A stretch of 64,000 nucleotides of DNA from Pelomonas sp051857475. Its GTDB lineage: Bacteria > Pseudomonadota > Gammaproteobacteria > Burkholderiales > Burkholderiaceae_C. The notes under the pieces are model-generated. The model was given only the letters and a program-made list of their open reading frames with translations. It did not search any database and was not told the DNA's origin. Both the position numbers and the translations under genes were made by a program. Location of the stretch: the NCBI RefSeq assembly GCF_051857475.1, contig NZ_JBPZGZ010000004.1, positions 186,001 through 250,000 of the forward strand. The letters are read 5' to 3'. Within the stretch, counting starts at the first letter, position 1, and the number at the start of each line of letters is the position of its first letter. Below are positions 1-9,494 of this stretch, piece by piece.

Positions 1-1
1 G

Positions 2-3000
2 CGTCGCTGTCCGGCCACGCCCATCGCCACCGCCGTGGGCATCGCCTTGCTGACCCTCGGCTCCGCACAGGCGCAAACCGCCGCGGCCGACAAGCCGGCC
101 GACGCGAATCAACTGGAGACGGTCGTCGTGACCGGCTACCGTTCTTCCATCGAGAAGAGCCTGGACCGCAAGCGCAACTCCGACGCGATCGTCGACGTGA
201 TCAGTGCCGAAGACGTCGGCAAGTTCCCCGACAAGAACGTGGCCGACGCGCTGCAGCGCGTGCCCGGCGTCATCATCAACCGCGACGGTGGCGAGGGCAA
301 GAACGTCAGCGTCCGCGGCCTGTCGTCGGCCCTGACACTGACCGAGCTGAATGGCAACTACATCGCCACAGCCGAGTCCAACGGCGACCCGACGCGCTCT
401 TTCAACTACACGCTGATGCCGTCCAACATGCTGGGCAGCGCCGAGCTGTTCAAGACGCCCGAGGCGCGGCTAGACGAAGGCGGTGTCGGCGGCACCGTGA
501 TCCTGCGCACCCGTCGTCCGCTGGACCAGAAGTCCGGCACCGGCTTCGTCAGCGCCGAGGGCACCACCGCCGACACGACCGGCAAGGTCGACGGCCAGTT
601 CTCGGGCCAGTATTCCTGGCATGACGAGGGCAGCCGCCTCGGCGTGCTGGTTGGCCTGACCAGCCAGAAGCGCACCAGCCGCGGCATGAGCACGGGCACC
701 GAGTCCTGGACCTGGTATGGCCGCGACGAAGGCGGCAGCGCGGTCGACGTGAACGGCAACGCAACCCCTGGCGCCCCCGGCAGCTACTGGGGTGGCACGG
801 GCTTCTACGACCAGAACGGCAACTACTACACCCATTTCGCAATGCCGAACGTGACCTCGTTCAGCATCAAGGAGGAGGAACGCAAGCGCACGGGCGCCCA
901 GCTGACCGTGCAGTTCAAGCCGGTCGACAGCCTGACGCTGACAGGCAACTACTTCCGCTTCGACCTGTCGCAGAACTCCCAGACCAACACGCTGAAGATC
1001 CCGGAGTGGAGCATTGCCCACTTCAATGGGGACGGAAATTGGAAGGGCGGGCGCATGCTCGACAGCCTGACCTTCGACCCCAGCCACACCATCGTCACCG
1101 GGGCGGCCTACAGCGTGCATCCCGGCAAGGCCTACTACTGCAACGAGGCTCAGGCCGCGGCCGCCGGCAAGCAGCCCGGCGGCTGGGGGTCGGATGACTG
1201 CGCCATGCCGCTGCCGCAGATCACTGGCAGCTACAACCGCGAGAAGGCCAAGTCGCAGACGGCCGACTTCGAGGCCGATTGGCGCGGCCAGTCCCTGGAC
1301 GCCACCTTCAAGATCGGCCGCACCAAGGCGGAAGGCACGCCGCAGCAGTGGCGCGTGTCCATGAAGCCGCGCCGCCAGAACGCGGACGGCAGCTACAGCC
1401 TGGGCAACACCGTCGCTGCATACAACACGGTCGGCACGCCGACGGCGACCTTCGCGCCGGACCTGCTGGACAAGCTGCGTGCGGGCATCGGTGAAATCGA
1501 CACCGGCTCGACCGACTCGTCGTGGACCCGAAACAGCAACTACCAGAACTACGGTCAGGCCGATTTCACCTGGCATCTGGAGAGCAACTGGCTGGACTCC
1601 GTGCAGTTCGGCTTCAAGCAGCGCAACGGCGGCGTTCACCGCGCCACCGGCAACAACTACTGGGTGTGCGCGGGTGCCAACCCGAGCGATTACGCCAAGC
1701 GCTACCAGGCCGGCTGCGACCCCAACGCCGGCAAGTTCCTGCCTGAGTATGTGTACGCGCAGTCCCTGGACAAGATCAAGGGCGGCTTCAATGCCAACAT
1801 CTTCCCGGGCATCGACTACGCGTCCTACATCAACCACCTGAACACCACCTACGGTGCGATGCAAACCCGCGACGAGCCCAACTTCGTCTACAACGTCGAC
1901 GAGAAGATCTCCGCGGCTTATGTCCAAGCCAACATCAGGACCGACCGCCTGCGTGGCAATGTCGGCCTGCGCCTGGTTCGCACCAAGCAGCATGCCGACT
2001 CGACTGACCAGGTCGACTACTACAACGCCTACTTCTGGCGCGTGAATGGCGTCCTGCAGCCCTGCAATGGCGCCCCGGCGGCGGGCGCGCCCGCCGGCTC
2101 GGGTTGCCAGGGTGGTTTCACGACCTTGCCGGACGACACCAACAACCCGAACAGCGGGCACACCTCGTCGTTCGTGGTCACCTCGCTGGACCGCACCTAC
2201 ACCGACGCGCTGCCGAGCTTCAACCTGGCCTACGACCTGAGCAAGGACCTGGTGCTGCGCGCTGCCGCGTCCAAGGTGATCTCGCGTCCGGGCTATGGCG
2301 ATATCGCGTCGCCGGGCGGCCTGACCTCCTGCGCCCAGCAATATGTCACCGACCACCAGATCATCGGTGGCGGCTGCGATCTGGGCTGGACGGGTTCGGG
2401 CAGCAACAAGAAGCTGGAGCCCTACAAGGCCACCCAGTTCGATCTGGGACTGGAGTGGTATTTCCATCGCGGCTCGGTGCTCGGCTTCAACGCCTTCCGC
2501 AAGAACGTCAAGAACTTCACCGTGCCGGTCATCCAGGACGTGAGCATGGCCGTTGGCGGCCAGACCGTGACGGTGAAGAACTACTCGACCACGGCCGGTG
2601 GCCGCAACGGCGTCTCCCAGGGCGTCGAGCTGTTCGCACAGCACACGCTGGATTTCGGCCTGGGCTTCCAGTTCAACTACACGGCCAATCACACCAACAA
2701 CGCCGAAATCACCCTCGAGGACGGCACCAAGCTGGGCAAGTCGCCGCTGGTGGGCAGCGCGAAGAACCAGGCCAACCTGACGGTGTTCTACGAAACCGAC
2801 CAGTACCTGCTGCGTGCTTCCTACAACCGCCGTGGCGAAGTGGTGAACGGCAAGGTCAGCGGCTTGTTCCTGTATGACGAGCCCTACAGCCAGATCGACC
2901 TGAACGCGGGCTACAACATCACCAAGCAGCTGAGCGTGACCGCGTCGGTGCTGAACGTGACCCGGCAGGTGGCGCGTCAGCATCTGGGTGATGACACCAA

Positions 3001-3067
3001 GGCCCGCTTCTACGGCAACAACTACGACGGCCGCATCGTCTACGTGGGCGCGAACTACAAGTTCTGA
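2..3067 (+). CDS. TonB-dependent receptor, Xanthomonas/Caulobacter type (5' end cut by window edge)
   Basis: Outer-membrane beta-barrel that takes up glycan fragments with TonB/ExbBD energy. The reading frame is open from base 2, and a signal-peptide end (GIALLTLGSAQAQ) lies at about 35-75, so the true start is upstream of the window; the GTG at 35 is only the first possible start seen. The TonB box/plug region follows directly (ETVVVTGYRSSIEKSL, then DVGKFPDKNVADALQRVPGV), which is the typical start of the TonB-Xanth-Caul family. The C-terminal beta-strand ends in VGANYKF with a terminal aromatic residue, as in outer-membrane barrels. About 1,010 residues are visible, the usual size. It is the first visible gene of the glycan locus and is followed by hairpins and a secreted glycosidase. 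The ligand is inferred from the neighbours (mannose-rich glycan). Confidence 0.93.
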   Translation, partial: RRCPATPIATAVGIALLTLGSAQAQTAAADKPADANQLETVVVTGYRSSIEKSLDRKRNSDAIVDVISAEDVGKFPDKNVADALQRVPGVIINRDGGEGKNVSVRGLSSALTLTELNGNYIATAESNGDPTRSFNYTLMPSNMLGSAELFKTPEARLDEGGVGGTVILRTRRPLDQKSGTGFVSAEGTTADTTGKVDGQFSGQYSWHDEGSRLGVLVGLTSQKRTSRGMSTGTESWTWYGRDEGGSAVDVNGNATPGAPGSYWGGTGFYDQNGNYYTHFAMPNVTSFSIKEEERKRTGAQLTVQFKPVDSLTLTGNYFRFDLSQNSQTNTLKIPEWSIAHFNGDGNWKGGRMLDSLTFDPSHTIVTGAAYSVHPGKAYYCNEAQAAAAGKQPGGWGSDDCAMPLPQITGSYNREKAKSQTADFEADWRGQSLDATFKIGRTKAEGTPQQWRVSMKPRRQNADGSYSLGNTVAAYNTVGTPTATFAPDLLDKLRAGIGEIDTGSTDSSWTRNSNYQNYGQADFTWHLESNWLDSVQFGFKQRNGGVHRATGNNYWVCAGANPSDYAKRYQAGCDPNAGKFLPEYVYAQSLDKIKGGFNANIFPGIDYASYINHLNTTYGAMQTRDEPNFVYNVDEKISAAYVQANIRTDRLRGNVGLRLVRTKQHADSTDQVDYYNAYFWRVNGVLQPCNGAPAAGAPAGSGCQGGFTTLPDDTNNPNSGHTSSFVVTSLDRTYTDALPSFNLAYDLSKDLVLRAAASKVISRPGYGDIASPGGLTSCAQQYVTDHQIIGGGCDLGWTGSGSNKKLEPYKATQFDLGLEWYFHRGSVLGFNAFRKNVKNFTVPVIQDVSMAVGGQTVTVKNYSTTAGGRNGVSQGVELFAQHTLDFGLGFQFNYTANHTNNAEITLEDGTKLGKSPLVGSAKNQANLTVFYETDQYLLRASYNRRGEVVNGKVSGLFLYDEPYSQIDLNAGYNITKQLSVTASVLNVTRQVARQHLGDDTKARFYGNNYDGRIVYVGANYKF

Positions 3068-3074
3068 TGCACCT

Positions 3075-3110
3075 CCACCTCTCGCGCCTCGCGGCGCGAG
3101 AGGGTGGTTG
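3075..3110 (+). terminator. Strong hairpin after the TonB receptor
   Basis: Arms at 3075-3088 and 3093-3107 pair over 14 bp with one bulged G around the loop TCGC, followed by TTGTTC. A second hairpin follows at 3114-3133 (ACGGACC/GGTCCGT). The pair probably ends most receptor transcripts or stabilises their 3' ends while letting some reading continue into the glycosidase gene. The U-tract is imperfect, so full termination is not certain. Confidence 0.5.
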
Positions 3111-3234
3111 TTCACGGACCCGTGTAGGTCCGTGCTGGACCGCGTACGCACAAGGCGCGGGCCGCAGACCCCTCGTGTTCGGGCAGGTCCGGGAGGGCCT
3201 CGCACCTCGATCAAAACATCCTGGAGACAGCTTC

Positions 3235-5259
3235 ATGAACCATTCTTCCTGGGCCCATGGATGCGCCAAGTTCCTGCAGGGGACGGCAGCGCTTGCGGCC
3301 TTGAGCGGTATCGCGTTTTCGTCCGCGGCAGGGGCCGCGACGGGCTACACCGGCATCTATGGCGGCGGCCCCATGTACAAGCACGTGGCCAGCAACATCA
3401 CGGAGATCAAGAACTCGGGCTTCACCGAAATCATCGTCTGGAGCGTGCAGGTCAACGCCGCCGGCGACCTGAACCTCAACGGCGAATTCCCGCTGACCTC
3501 GGGCGGCGTCTACATCGGCAACAACACCTGGCCAAATTTCGCTGCCGACCTGGCAACCATGAAGCAGGGCGGCGCCAAACGCATCACCTTCAGCGTCGGC
3601 TCGTCGAATGCGAACCCGAGTGACTTCGACCATGTCAAGTCGGTGATCCAAGCCCAGGGCACCGGCCCGAGCAGCACGCTCTACAAGTCCTTCCAGGCGC
3701 TGAAGCAGGCACTGCCTTCCATCGACGCCGTCGACTTCGACGACGAGAGCACCTACGACGCCACGACGATGACGCAGTTCGGTGTGATGCTGGGCAATCT
3801 CGGCTATCACGTCACGGTGGCCCCTTACGTCAACGCCAACTTCTGGACGTCGGTGGTGTCCAACATCAACTCGCAGCTGCCTGGCACGGTCGATGGCGTG
3901 CACCTGCAGGCCTATGACGGCGGGGCCGGCAACAGCCCCTGCTCGGGCTGGAACTTCGGCAGCGTGCCGGTCTTCCCCGGCCTGTGGGACACCAACAAGA
4001 CGCCGCCGCAGGTGCAAAGCCAGATGCAGACCTGGAAGAGCCAGTGCGGCATCACCGGCGGCTTCCTCTGGCTCTACGACGACATCGCCGGCAAGACCTA
4101 CAACGGCCAGAACTCGACCCTGGCCTATGCCAGTGCCATCAACAACGCGCTGGGCGCCAACCCCAACCCGCCCGGCGCCTACGACGTGCAGGCTATCGCC
4201 AGCGACGGCACGGCCGTCGCCAACGGCGGCATCGACGGCGGCGGCTACGCCTACTCGGCCAACCTGCTCGGCACGTCGGTCAGCTGGAACGGCAGCAGCT
4301 TCCCGCTGGGCCCAGCGAACGCCGTCGACGCCTGGTACAACACGACGATCACGCTGCCCGCCGGCCAGTACACCACGCTGAAGCTGCTCGCCACCGGCGT
4401 GCAGGGCAACCAGGCCGCGCAGACCTTCGTCGTGCGCTACACCGACGGCACCAGCACGACCCTCAGCCAAAGCCTCAGCGACTGGTTCACCCCGCAGAAC
4501 TACGCGGGCGAATCCAAGGCCGTCACGATGGCCTACCGCAACAATCCCGACGGCAGCAAGGACAACCGCAGCTTCAACCTCTACGGTTACTCGTTCGCCA
4601 TCAATGGTGCCAAGACCGTCGCGAGCCTGACGCTGCCGAGCAATCGCAATGTCGTGGTGCTGGGCTACGCGCTCAGCAATGCCGCGCAGCCGCCGTCGGG
4701 CACGGCCGTCAGCCTGTCTTCGGCTTTCACGCGCGGCGGCGCCTATACCGACGGCACGAAGTTCGGCAACTGCTCGCCAACCAGTTGCACCGGTGGCGGC
4801 CTGGACAACGCGGGCTATGCCTTCTCGGCCACGCTGCTCGGCGCGTCGACCACGTTCAACAGCGTCGCCTACGCCTACGGGCCCGTCAACGCGAACAACG
4901 CCGTCAGCGCGGCGGGGCAGACCCTCAACCTGCCCGCCGGCCAGTTCTCGTCGCTGCGGATGATGGCGACCGCGGTCAACGGCAACCAGACCTCGCAGGC
5001 CTTCAAGGTCAACTACACCGACGGCACGTCGGCCAACTTCACGCAGAGCCTCAGCGACTGGTTCACGCCGCAAAGCTATGCCGGCGAACTCGACGCCGTG
5101 CCCATGAGCTACCGCGACACCAACAACGGCGGCCGCGACAGCCGCAGCTTCCATCTGTACAACTACGCGTTCGCGTTGAACAACGCGAAGACCGTGCAGA
5201 GCGTCGTGCTCCCGGGCAATGCCAACGTCGAAGTGTTTGCGATGACCTTGGTGCCTTGA
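3235..5259 (+). CDS. Secreted GH18-like glycosidase with two C-terminal repeat domains
   Basis: Predicted secreted glycoside hydrolase of 674 residues. The start at 3235 is chosen because GGAGACA lies just upstream and a signal peptide follows (hydrophobic stretch around residues 17-34, cleavage near AAGA-ATG); the frame is also open further upstream. Residues about 35-310 resemble a GH18 barrel: strand IIVW, then D164-x-x-D167-x-D169-x-E171, which matches the GH18 DxxDxDxE catalytic motif with E171 as the expected acid. GH18 includes chitinases and endo-beta-N-acetylglucosaminidases; beside alpha- and beta-mannosidases the latter role is more likely (inference). Residues about 320-674 hold two related beta-rich repeats, each carrying SLSDWFTPQ..YAGE (residues 413 and 605), probably carbohydrate binding. 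Confidence 0.7.
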   Translation: MNHSSWAHGCAKFLQGTAALAALSGIAFSSAAGAATGYTGIYGGGPMYKHVASNITEIKNSGFTEIIVWSVQVNAAGDLNLNGEFPLTSGGVYIGNNTWPNFAADLATMKQGGAKRITFSVGSSNANPSDFDHVKSVIQAQGTGPSSTLYKSFQALKQALPSIDAVDFDDESTYDATTMTQFGVMLGNLGYHVTVAPYVNANFWTSVVSNINSQLPGTVDGVHLQAYDGGAGNSPCSGWNFGSVPVFPGLWDTNKTPPQVQSQMQTWKSQCGITGGFLWLYDDIAGKTYNGQNSTLAYASAINNALGANPNPPGAYDVQAIASDGTAVANGGIDGGGYAYSANLLGTSVSWNGSSFPLGPANAVDAWYNTTITLPAGQYTTLKLLATGVQGNQAAQTFVVRYTDGTSTTLSQSLSDWFTPQNYAGESKAVTMAYRNNPDGSKDNRSFNLYGYSFAINGAKTVASLTLPSNRNVVVLGYALSNAAQPPSGTAVSLSSAFTRGGAYTDGTKFGNCSPTSCTGGGLDNAGYAFSATLLGASTTFNSVAYAYGPVNANNAVSAAGQTLNLPAGQFSSLRMMATAVNGNQTSQAFKVNYTDGTSANFTQSLSDWFTPQSYAGELDAVPMSYRDTNNGGRDSRSFHLYNYAFALNNAKTVQSVVLPGNANVEVFAMTLVP

Positions 5260-5292
5260 TCGGGAGCTTCATCCAGCAATGAGTGGCCAGCA

Positions 5293-6816
5293 GTGACTGA
5301 CAGCAGCAATCGAATCCAGAGCGTCGTGGTGGTGGGCGGCGGCAGCGCCGGCTGGATGGCGGCGGCCACGCTGGCCACCTATCTGGGCAAGCAGGCCACG
5401 GTGCGCCTGGTCGAGTCCGAGGAGATCGGCATCGTCGGCGTCGGCGAGGCCAGCGTTCCGCACCTCAAGCGCTTCAACGCGCAGACGCTGGGCATAGTCG
5501 AAGCCGAATTCGTCAAGCGCACCCAGGCCACGGCCAAGCTCGGCATCGAGTTCAAGGATTGGGCCCGCATCGGCGACAGCTACATCCACGGCTTCGGCGT
5601 CATCGGCCGGTCGCTCGGCCCGCTGCCCTTCCACCAGTTCTGGCTCAAGCTCTTCCTGTCCGGCCGCGCGGCGGGCATCGGCGATTACTCCCCGCAGACC
5701 GTGATGGCGCCCCGGGGCCGGTTCGCCCCGGGTGCCAAGAACGCACCGCCGAACTCGCCGCTAGCCGACATCGGCTACGCCTACCACTTCGACGCCGGCC
5801 TGTATGCGCGCTTCCTGCGCGAGCTGTCGGAGCGCCGTGGCGTGCAGCGCATCGAGGGCAAGATCGTCGGCGTGAACCAGCGCGGCGAAGACGGCTTCGT
5901 CGAGTCCGTGGTGCTGGAAAGCGGCCAGGTCGTGGAAGGCGAGCTGTTCATCGACTGCTCGGGATTCCGTGGCCTGCTGATCGAGCAGACGCTGAAGACG
6001 GGCTATGTCGACTGGACGCATTGGCTGCCCTGCGACCGCGCGATGGCCGTGCCCAGCGAGAGTGTCGATCCAATCACGCCCTACACGCGCTCCACGGCGC
6101 GCACCGCGGGCTGGCAGTGGCGCATCCCACTGCAGCATCGCGTCGGCAACGGTTATGTGTATTCGAGCCGCCACCTCAGCGACGACGAGGCGGCCGCGAC
6201 CCTGCTGGCCAACCTGGACGGCCAGCCGCTGGCCGACCCGCGCCCGCTGCGCTTCACCACCGGCATGCGCAAGAAGTTCTGGAACAAGAACGTCGTGGCC
6301 TGCGGGCTGGCCAGCGGCTTTCTCGAGCCGCTCGAGTCCACCAGCATCTACCTGGCCCAGGCGGGCATCGAGCGGCTGCTGAGCCTCTTCCCCGGCCGCG
6401 ACTTCAACCCGCTGCTGGTGGACCGCTTCAACCGCGAATCCACCTTCGAATACGAGAGGGTGCGGGACTTCCTCATCCTGCACTACAACGCGACTGAACG
6501 CGACGACACGCCGTTCTGGAACAACTGCCGCACGATGGACATCCCCGAGACCTTGCGCGAGACGGTCGAGCTGTTCCGGGTCGACGGGCGCTACTTCCGC
6601 CACGGCGAGGACTTCTTCGCGTTGCCGAGCTGGGTCCAGGTGATGCTGGGCCAGCGCATCCTGCCGCGGGGCTACCACCCCATCGTGGACGACATGCCCG
6701 AGGACAAGCTGATCGAGGTCGTCGAAGGCATGCGCACCCAGCTGGCGAACGCGGTCGACACGATGCCGACGCACCAGGAATGGATAGACCGGTATTGGAA
6801 GGCGTCGCTGGCATGA
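5293..6816 (+). CDS. Flavin-dependent tryptophan halogenase family protein
   Basis: FAD-binding protein of 507 residues related to PrnA-type tryptophan halogenases, which use reduced FAD, oxygen and halide to make hypohalous acid. Visible motifs: the dinucleotide fold GGGSAG (15-20), K82 in ATAKLGIEF aligning with the catalytic lysine, the signature WQWRIP (274-279), and the FLEPLES block with E345/E348 where PrnA has its active-site glutamate. The start is GTG at 5293; no good ATG is available. There is no signal peptide, so it is cytoplasmic. It lies 33 bp after the GH18 gene and overlaps the beta-mannosidase start by 4 bp, so it is co-translated with the glycan enzymes. Homologues beside TonB receptors are known in Xanthomonas and Brevundimonas, some acting on indole in vitro. 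The natural substrate here is unknown. Confidence 0.85.
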   Translation: MTDSSNRIQSVVVVGGGSAGWMAAATLATYLGKQATVRLVESEEIGIVGVGEASVPHLKRFNAQTLGIVEAEFVKRTQATAKLGIEFKDWARIGDSYIHGFGVIGRSLGPLPFHQFWLKLFLSGRAAGIGDYSPQTVMAPRGRFAPGAKNAPPNSPLADIGYAYHFDAGLYARFLRELSERRGVQRIEGKIVGVNQRGEDGFVESVVLESGQVVEGELFIDCSGFRGLLIEQTLKTGYVDWTHWLPCDRAMAVPSESVDPITPYTRSTARTAGWQWRIPLQHRVGNGYVYSSRHLSDDEAAATLLANLDGQPLADPRPLRFTTGMRKKFWNKNVVACGLASGFLEPLESTSIYLAQAGIERLLSLFPGRDFNPLLVDRFNRESTFEYERVRDFLILHYNATERDDTPFWNNCRTMDIPETLRETVELFRVDGRYFRHGEDFFALPSWVQVMLGQRILPRGYHPIVDDMPEDKLIEVVEGMRTQLANAVDTMPTHQEWIDRYWKASLA

Positions 6817-9494
6817 GCGCGGGTTCTCCTTTGGGGCATCTAGGGCCGTTGACGCGGCTGTTGCCCGGGCTGGTGCTTGCCGTCGCCAACACATCGGCCG
6901 TGGCCGAGCCGATGGGCGGGCTGGTCATCGACAAGGGCTGGACCTTCCGCCTGCTGCCGGGCAACGCGCAAATCGAAGCGCATCCCGAGGCAGCGCCGTG
7001 GCACGAGGCCAGCGTGCCAGGCACGGTGCACACAGACCTGCTCGCCCACCGGCTGATTCCCGATCCCTATGTCGGCACGCCGGAGGCCGGCCTGCAGTGG
7101 GTAGGCCTGGCCGACTGGGAGTACCAGACCCGCTTCAATGCGCCGCCCGCATCGCTGGCCAGCGCGCGCAGCGACCTCGTGTTCGAGGGCCTGGACACCT
7201 TCGCCGAGGTCTACCTGAACGGCGACAAGGTGCTGGATGCGGACAACGCCTTCCGCAGCTGGCGCGTGCCGGTGCAGGGCAGGCTGCGCGCACAGGACAA
7301 CGAGCTGCGCATCGTGTTCCGCTCGCCCATCGCCCGGATGCTGCCGACCGTGCAGGCCATGAAGACCCAGCTGGCGGGCAACTACCCCTCGCCCTACGGT
7401 GATGAGCCCAAGGACGCGATGACCGGCAACTTCGTGCGCAAGCCCGGCTACCACTACGGCTGGGACTGGGGCCCGCGCTATGTCACCGCCGGCCTGACCC
7501 GACCCGTGGTGCTGCAGAGCTGGGATGCGCTGCGCATCGCCGATTTGCAGCTGCGGCAGGACCGGGTGGATGCGACGCGTGCCGATGTCGTCGCCGTCGT
7601 GGCCATCGATGCGGTGCGCGCCGGCGCGGTTGATCTGCGTCTGTGGCAGACCGCGCCGGATGGCAGGCGTTCGCTGGCGATGCAGCGGCATGTCGACCTG
7701 CAGGCCGGCAGCAACCGCGTCGAGCTGCCGGTGCATATCGCCCAGCCGCGGCGCTGGTTCCCGGTCGGCTACGGCGAGCAGCCGTTGTATCGCTTCGACC
7801 TCGAAGTCGGCAACGGCAAGGCCAGTGCCCGCACCGGCCTGCGGAGCGTCGAGCTGCGCCGCGACCCCGACGCCCAGGGCAGCAGCTTCCATTTCGTCGT
7901 CAACGGCATTCCCGTGTTTGCCAAGGGGGCCAACACCATCCCCTTCGACATGTTCCAGCCGCGCGTCACCCGCGCCCAGCTGCACCGCGTGCTGCAGTCG
8001 GCGCGCGACGCCAACATGAACTTCATCCGCAGCTGGGGCGGCGGCTATTACGAGAGTGAAGATTTCTTCGACCTGGCCGACGAGCTGGGCCTGCTGGTCT
8101 GGCAGGACTTCATGTTCGGCGGCGGCATGCAACCGGCCTTCGACGACGCCTTCCGTGCCAGCGTCGTGGCCGAAGCCCGCGACCAAGTGCGCCGGCTTCG
8201 CAACCACCCCAGCATCGTCCTCTGGTGCGGCAACAACGAAGAAGAGATTGCCTGGAAGTACTGGGGCCACGGCAAGACGATGAAGGACGCCGACCCCGCG
8301 CTGGCCCAGCGGGTGTGGCAGGGCTATGTGCAGCTCTTCAATCACGACCTGCGCCAGCTCGTGAGCGAGGAGGGCGGCGGCATCGCCTACTGGCCCAGCT
8401 CGCCGGGCAACGATATGGCTGACGCGGCCAACATCACGACCGCCGGAGACATGCACTACTGGGAGGTCTGGGGCAACCCGGCCCATCCGCCCAGCAAATA
8501 CCTGGAGATCACGCCGCGCTTCATGTCCGAGTACGGCCTGCAGGCCTGGCCGGTGCGGCGCACCGTAGACGCCTTTGCCCCGCGCGATCAGCAGGGCCTG
8601 GACCAGGCCGTCATCCGCGCCCACCAGAAGTTCCTGGGCGGAGAGGGCAACGACCGCCTGCTGCACTACATCCGCATGGAGTTCGGCGAGCCGGCCAGCT
8701 TCGACGACTTCCTCTACCTGAGCCAGGTGATGCAGGCCGAAGGCATAGGCCTGGCCGCGCGCCACCACCGTGCCAGCCGCCCGCACACCATGGGCTCGCT
8801 GTACTGGCAGCTCAACGACGTGTGGCCCGGTGCGTCATGGTCCAGCATCGACTGGTTTGGTCGCTGGAAGGCGCTGCACTTCCACGCCCGCCGCTTTTAT
8901 GCGCCTGTGGCCGTCGCGGCGTTGCGGGGCGCGGATGGCAAGACTTCGGTCAGCCTGCTCAATGACCGGGTGCAGGCTGTGCGGGCCGAACTGCGGCTGC
9001 GTGTGATGTCGCTGGATGGTCAGGTGCTGCGCGACAAGCGCAGGCCGGTCGAACTCACGCCGCTGTCGGCCACACAGGTCGCGAACGATGCCGATGCGGA
9101 GCTGCTTGGCGACGCCGACCGCAACGCCACAGTCGCTGTGTTCGACCTGTTGGCCGACGGCGAAGCGGCGTCGCGCGAGGTGGTCTATTTCGCGCCGGCC
9201 CAGAAGCTGGCCTGGCGTCCCGCTGGCCTGCGCGCCGAACTGCGCCCGGACGGCGCTGGGCATGTCCTCGACATCACGGCGACGGCGCTGGCTCGCGCGG
9301 TGTGGGTCGAGTTCGGCGATCTTGACGCCGAGATCTCCGACAACGCGCTGACGCTGCTGCCAGGTGAGCGCATCAGCTTGCGCGTGGCCTCCAAGGCCAG
9401 CACCGCGGCCCTTCGCGCGGCCCTGCACATCCGCTCGCTTGCCGACATCCCGCGCGCCAGCAGCCCCTCACCGCAAAGCCCCCCGGCTCCATGA
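6813..9494 (+). CDS. Glycoside hydrolase family 2 beta-mannosidase
   Basis: Removes beta-linked mannose from non-reducing ends, for example the core Man-beta-1,4-GlcNAc of N-glycans. The 893 residues match a full beta-mannosidase: sugar-binding domain (FEGLDTFAEVYLNG), GWDWGPRY block, then the barrel with acid/base E476 in WCGNNEEE and nucleophile E573 in FMSEYG, as expected for GH2 clan-A enzymes. The start at 6813 is preferred over the ATG at 6780: its ATGA overlaps the halogenase stop, and the N-terminus then reads as a signal peptide (LTRLLPGLVLAVANTSAVA), which points to the periplasm. The stop overlaps the next ATG by 4 bp, so the halogenase, GH2 and GH92 genes are translationally coupled. 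Confidence 0.92.
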   Translation: MSAGSPLGHLGPLTRLLPGLVLAVANTSAVAEPMGGLVIDKGWTFRLLPGNAQIEAHPEAAPWHEASVPGTVHTDLLAHRLIPDPYVGTPEAGLQWVGLADWEYQTRFNAPPASLASARSDLVFEGLDTFAEVYLNGDKVLDADNAFRSWRVPVQGRLRAQDNELRIVFRSPIARMLPTVQAMKTQLAGNYPSPYGDEPKDAMTGNFVRKPGYHYGWDWGPRYVTAGLTRPVVLQSWDALRIADLQLRQDRVDATRADVVAVVAIDAVRAGAVDLRLWQTAPDGRRSLAMQRHVDLQAGSNRVELPVHIAQPRRWFPVGYGEQPLYRFDLEVGNGKASARTGLRSVELRRDPDAQGSSFHFVVNGIPVFAKGANTIPFDMFQPRVTRAQLHRVLQSARDANMNFIRSWGGGYYESEDFFDLADELGLLVWQDFMFGGGMQPAFDDAFRASVVAEARDQVRRLRNHPSIVLWCGNNEEEIAWKYWGHGKTMKDADPALAQRVWQGYVQLFNHDLRQLVSEEGGGIAYWPSSPGNDMADAANITTAGDMHYWEVWGNPAHPPSKYLEITPRFMSEYGLQAWPVRRTVDAFAPRDQQGLDQAVIRAHQKFLGGEGNDRLLHYIRMEFGEPASFDDFLYLSQVMQAEGIGLAARHHRASRPHTMGSLYWQLNDVWPGASWSSIDWFGRWKALHFHARRFYAPVAVAALRGADGKTSVSLLNDRVQAVRAELRLRVMSLDGQVLRDKRRPVELTPLSATQVANDADAELLGDADRNATVAVFDLLADGEAASREVVYFAPAQKLAWRPAGLRAELRPDGAGHVLDITATALARAVWVEFGDLDAEISDNALTLLPGERISLRVASKASTAALRAALHIRSLADIPRASSPSPQSPPAP

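Noticed and set aside
470..3214. 914-codon open frame on the - strand opposite the TonB receptor
   Set aside because: Shadow of a GC-rich gene: repetitive V/G/A/R composition, no recognisable domain, fully antisense to a clear receptor.
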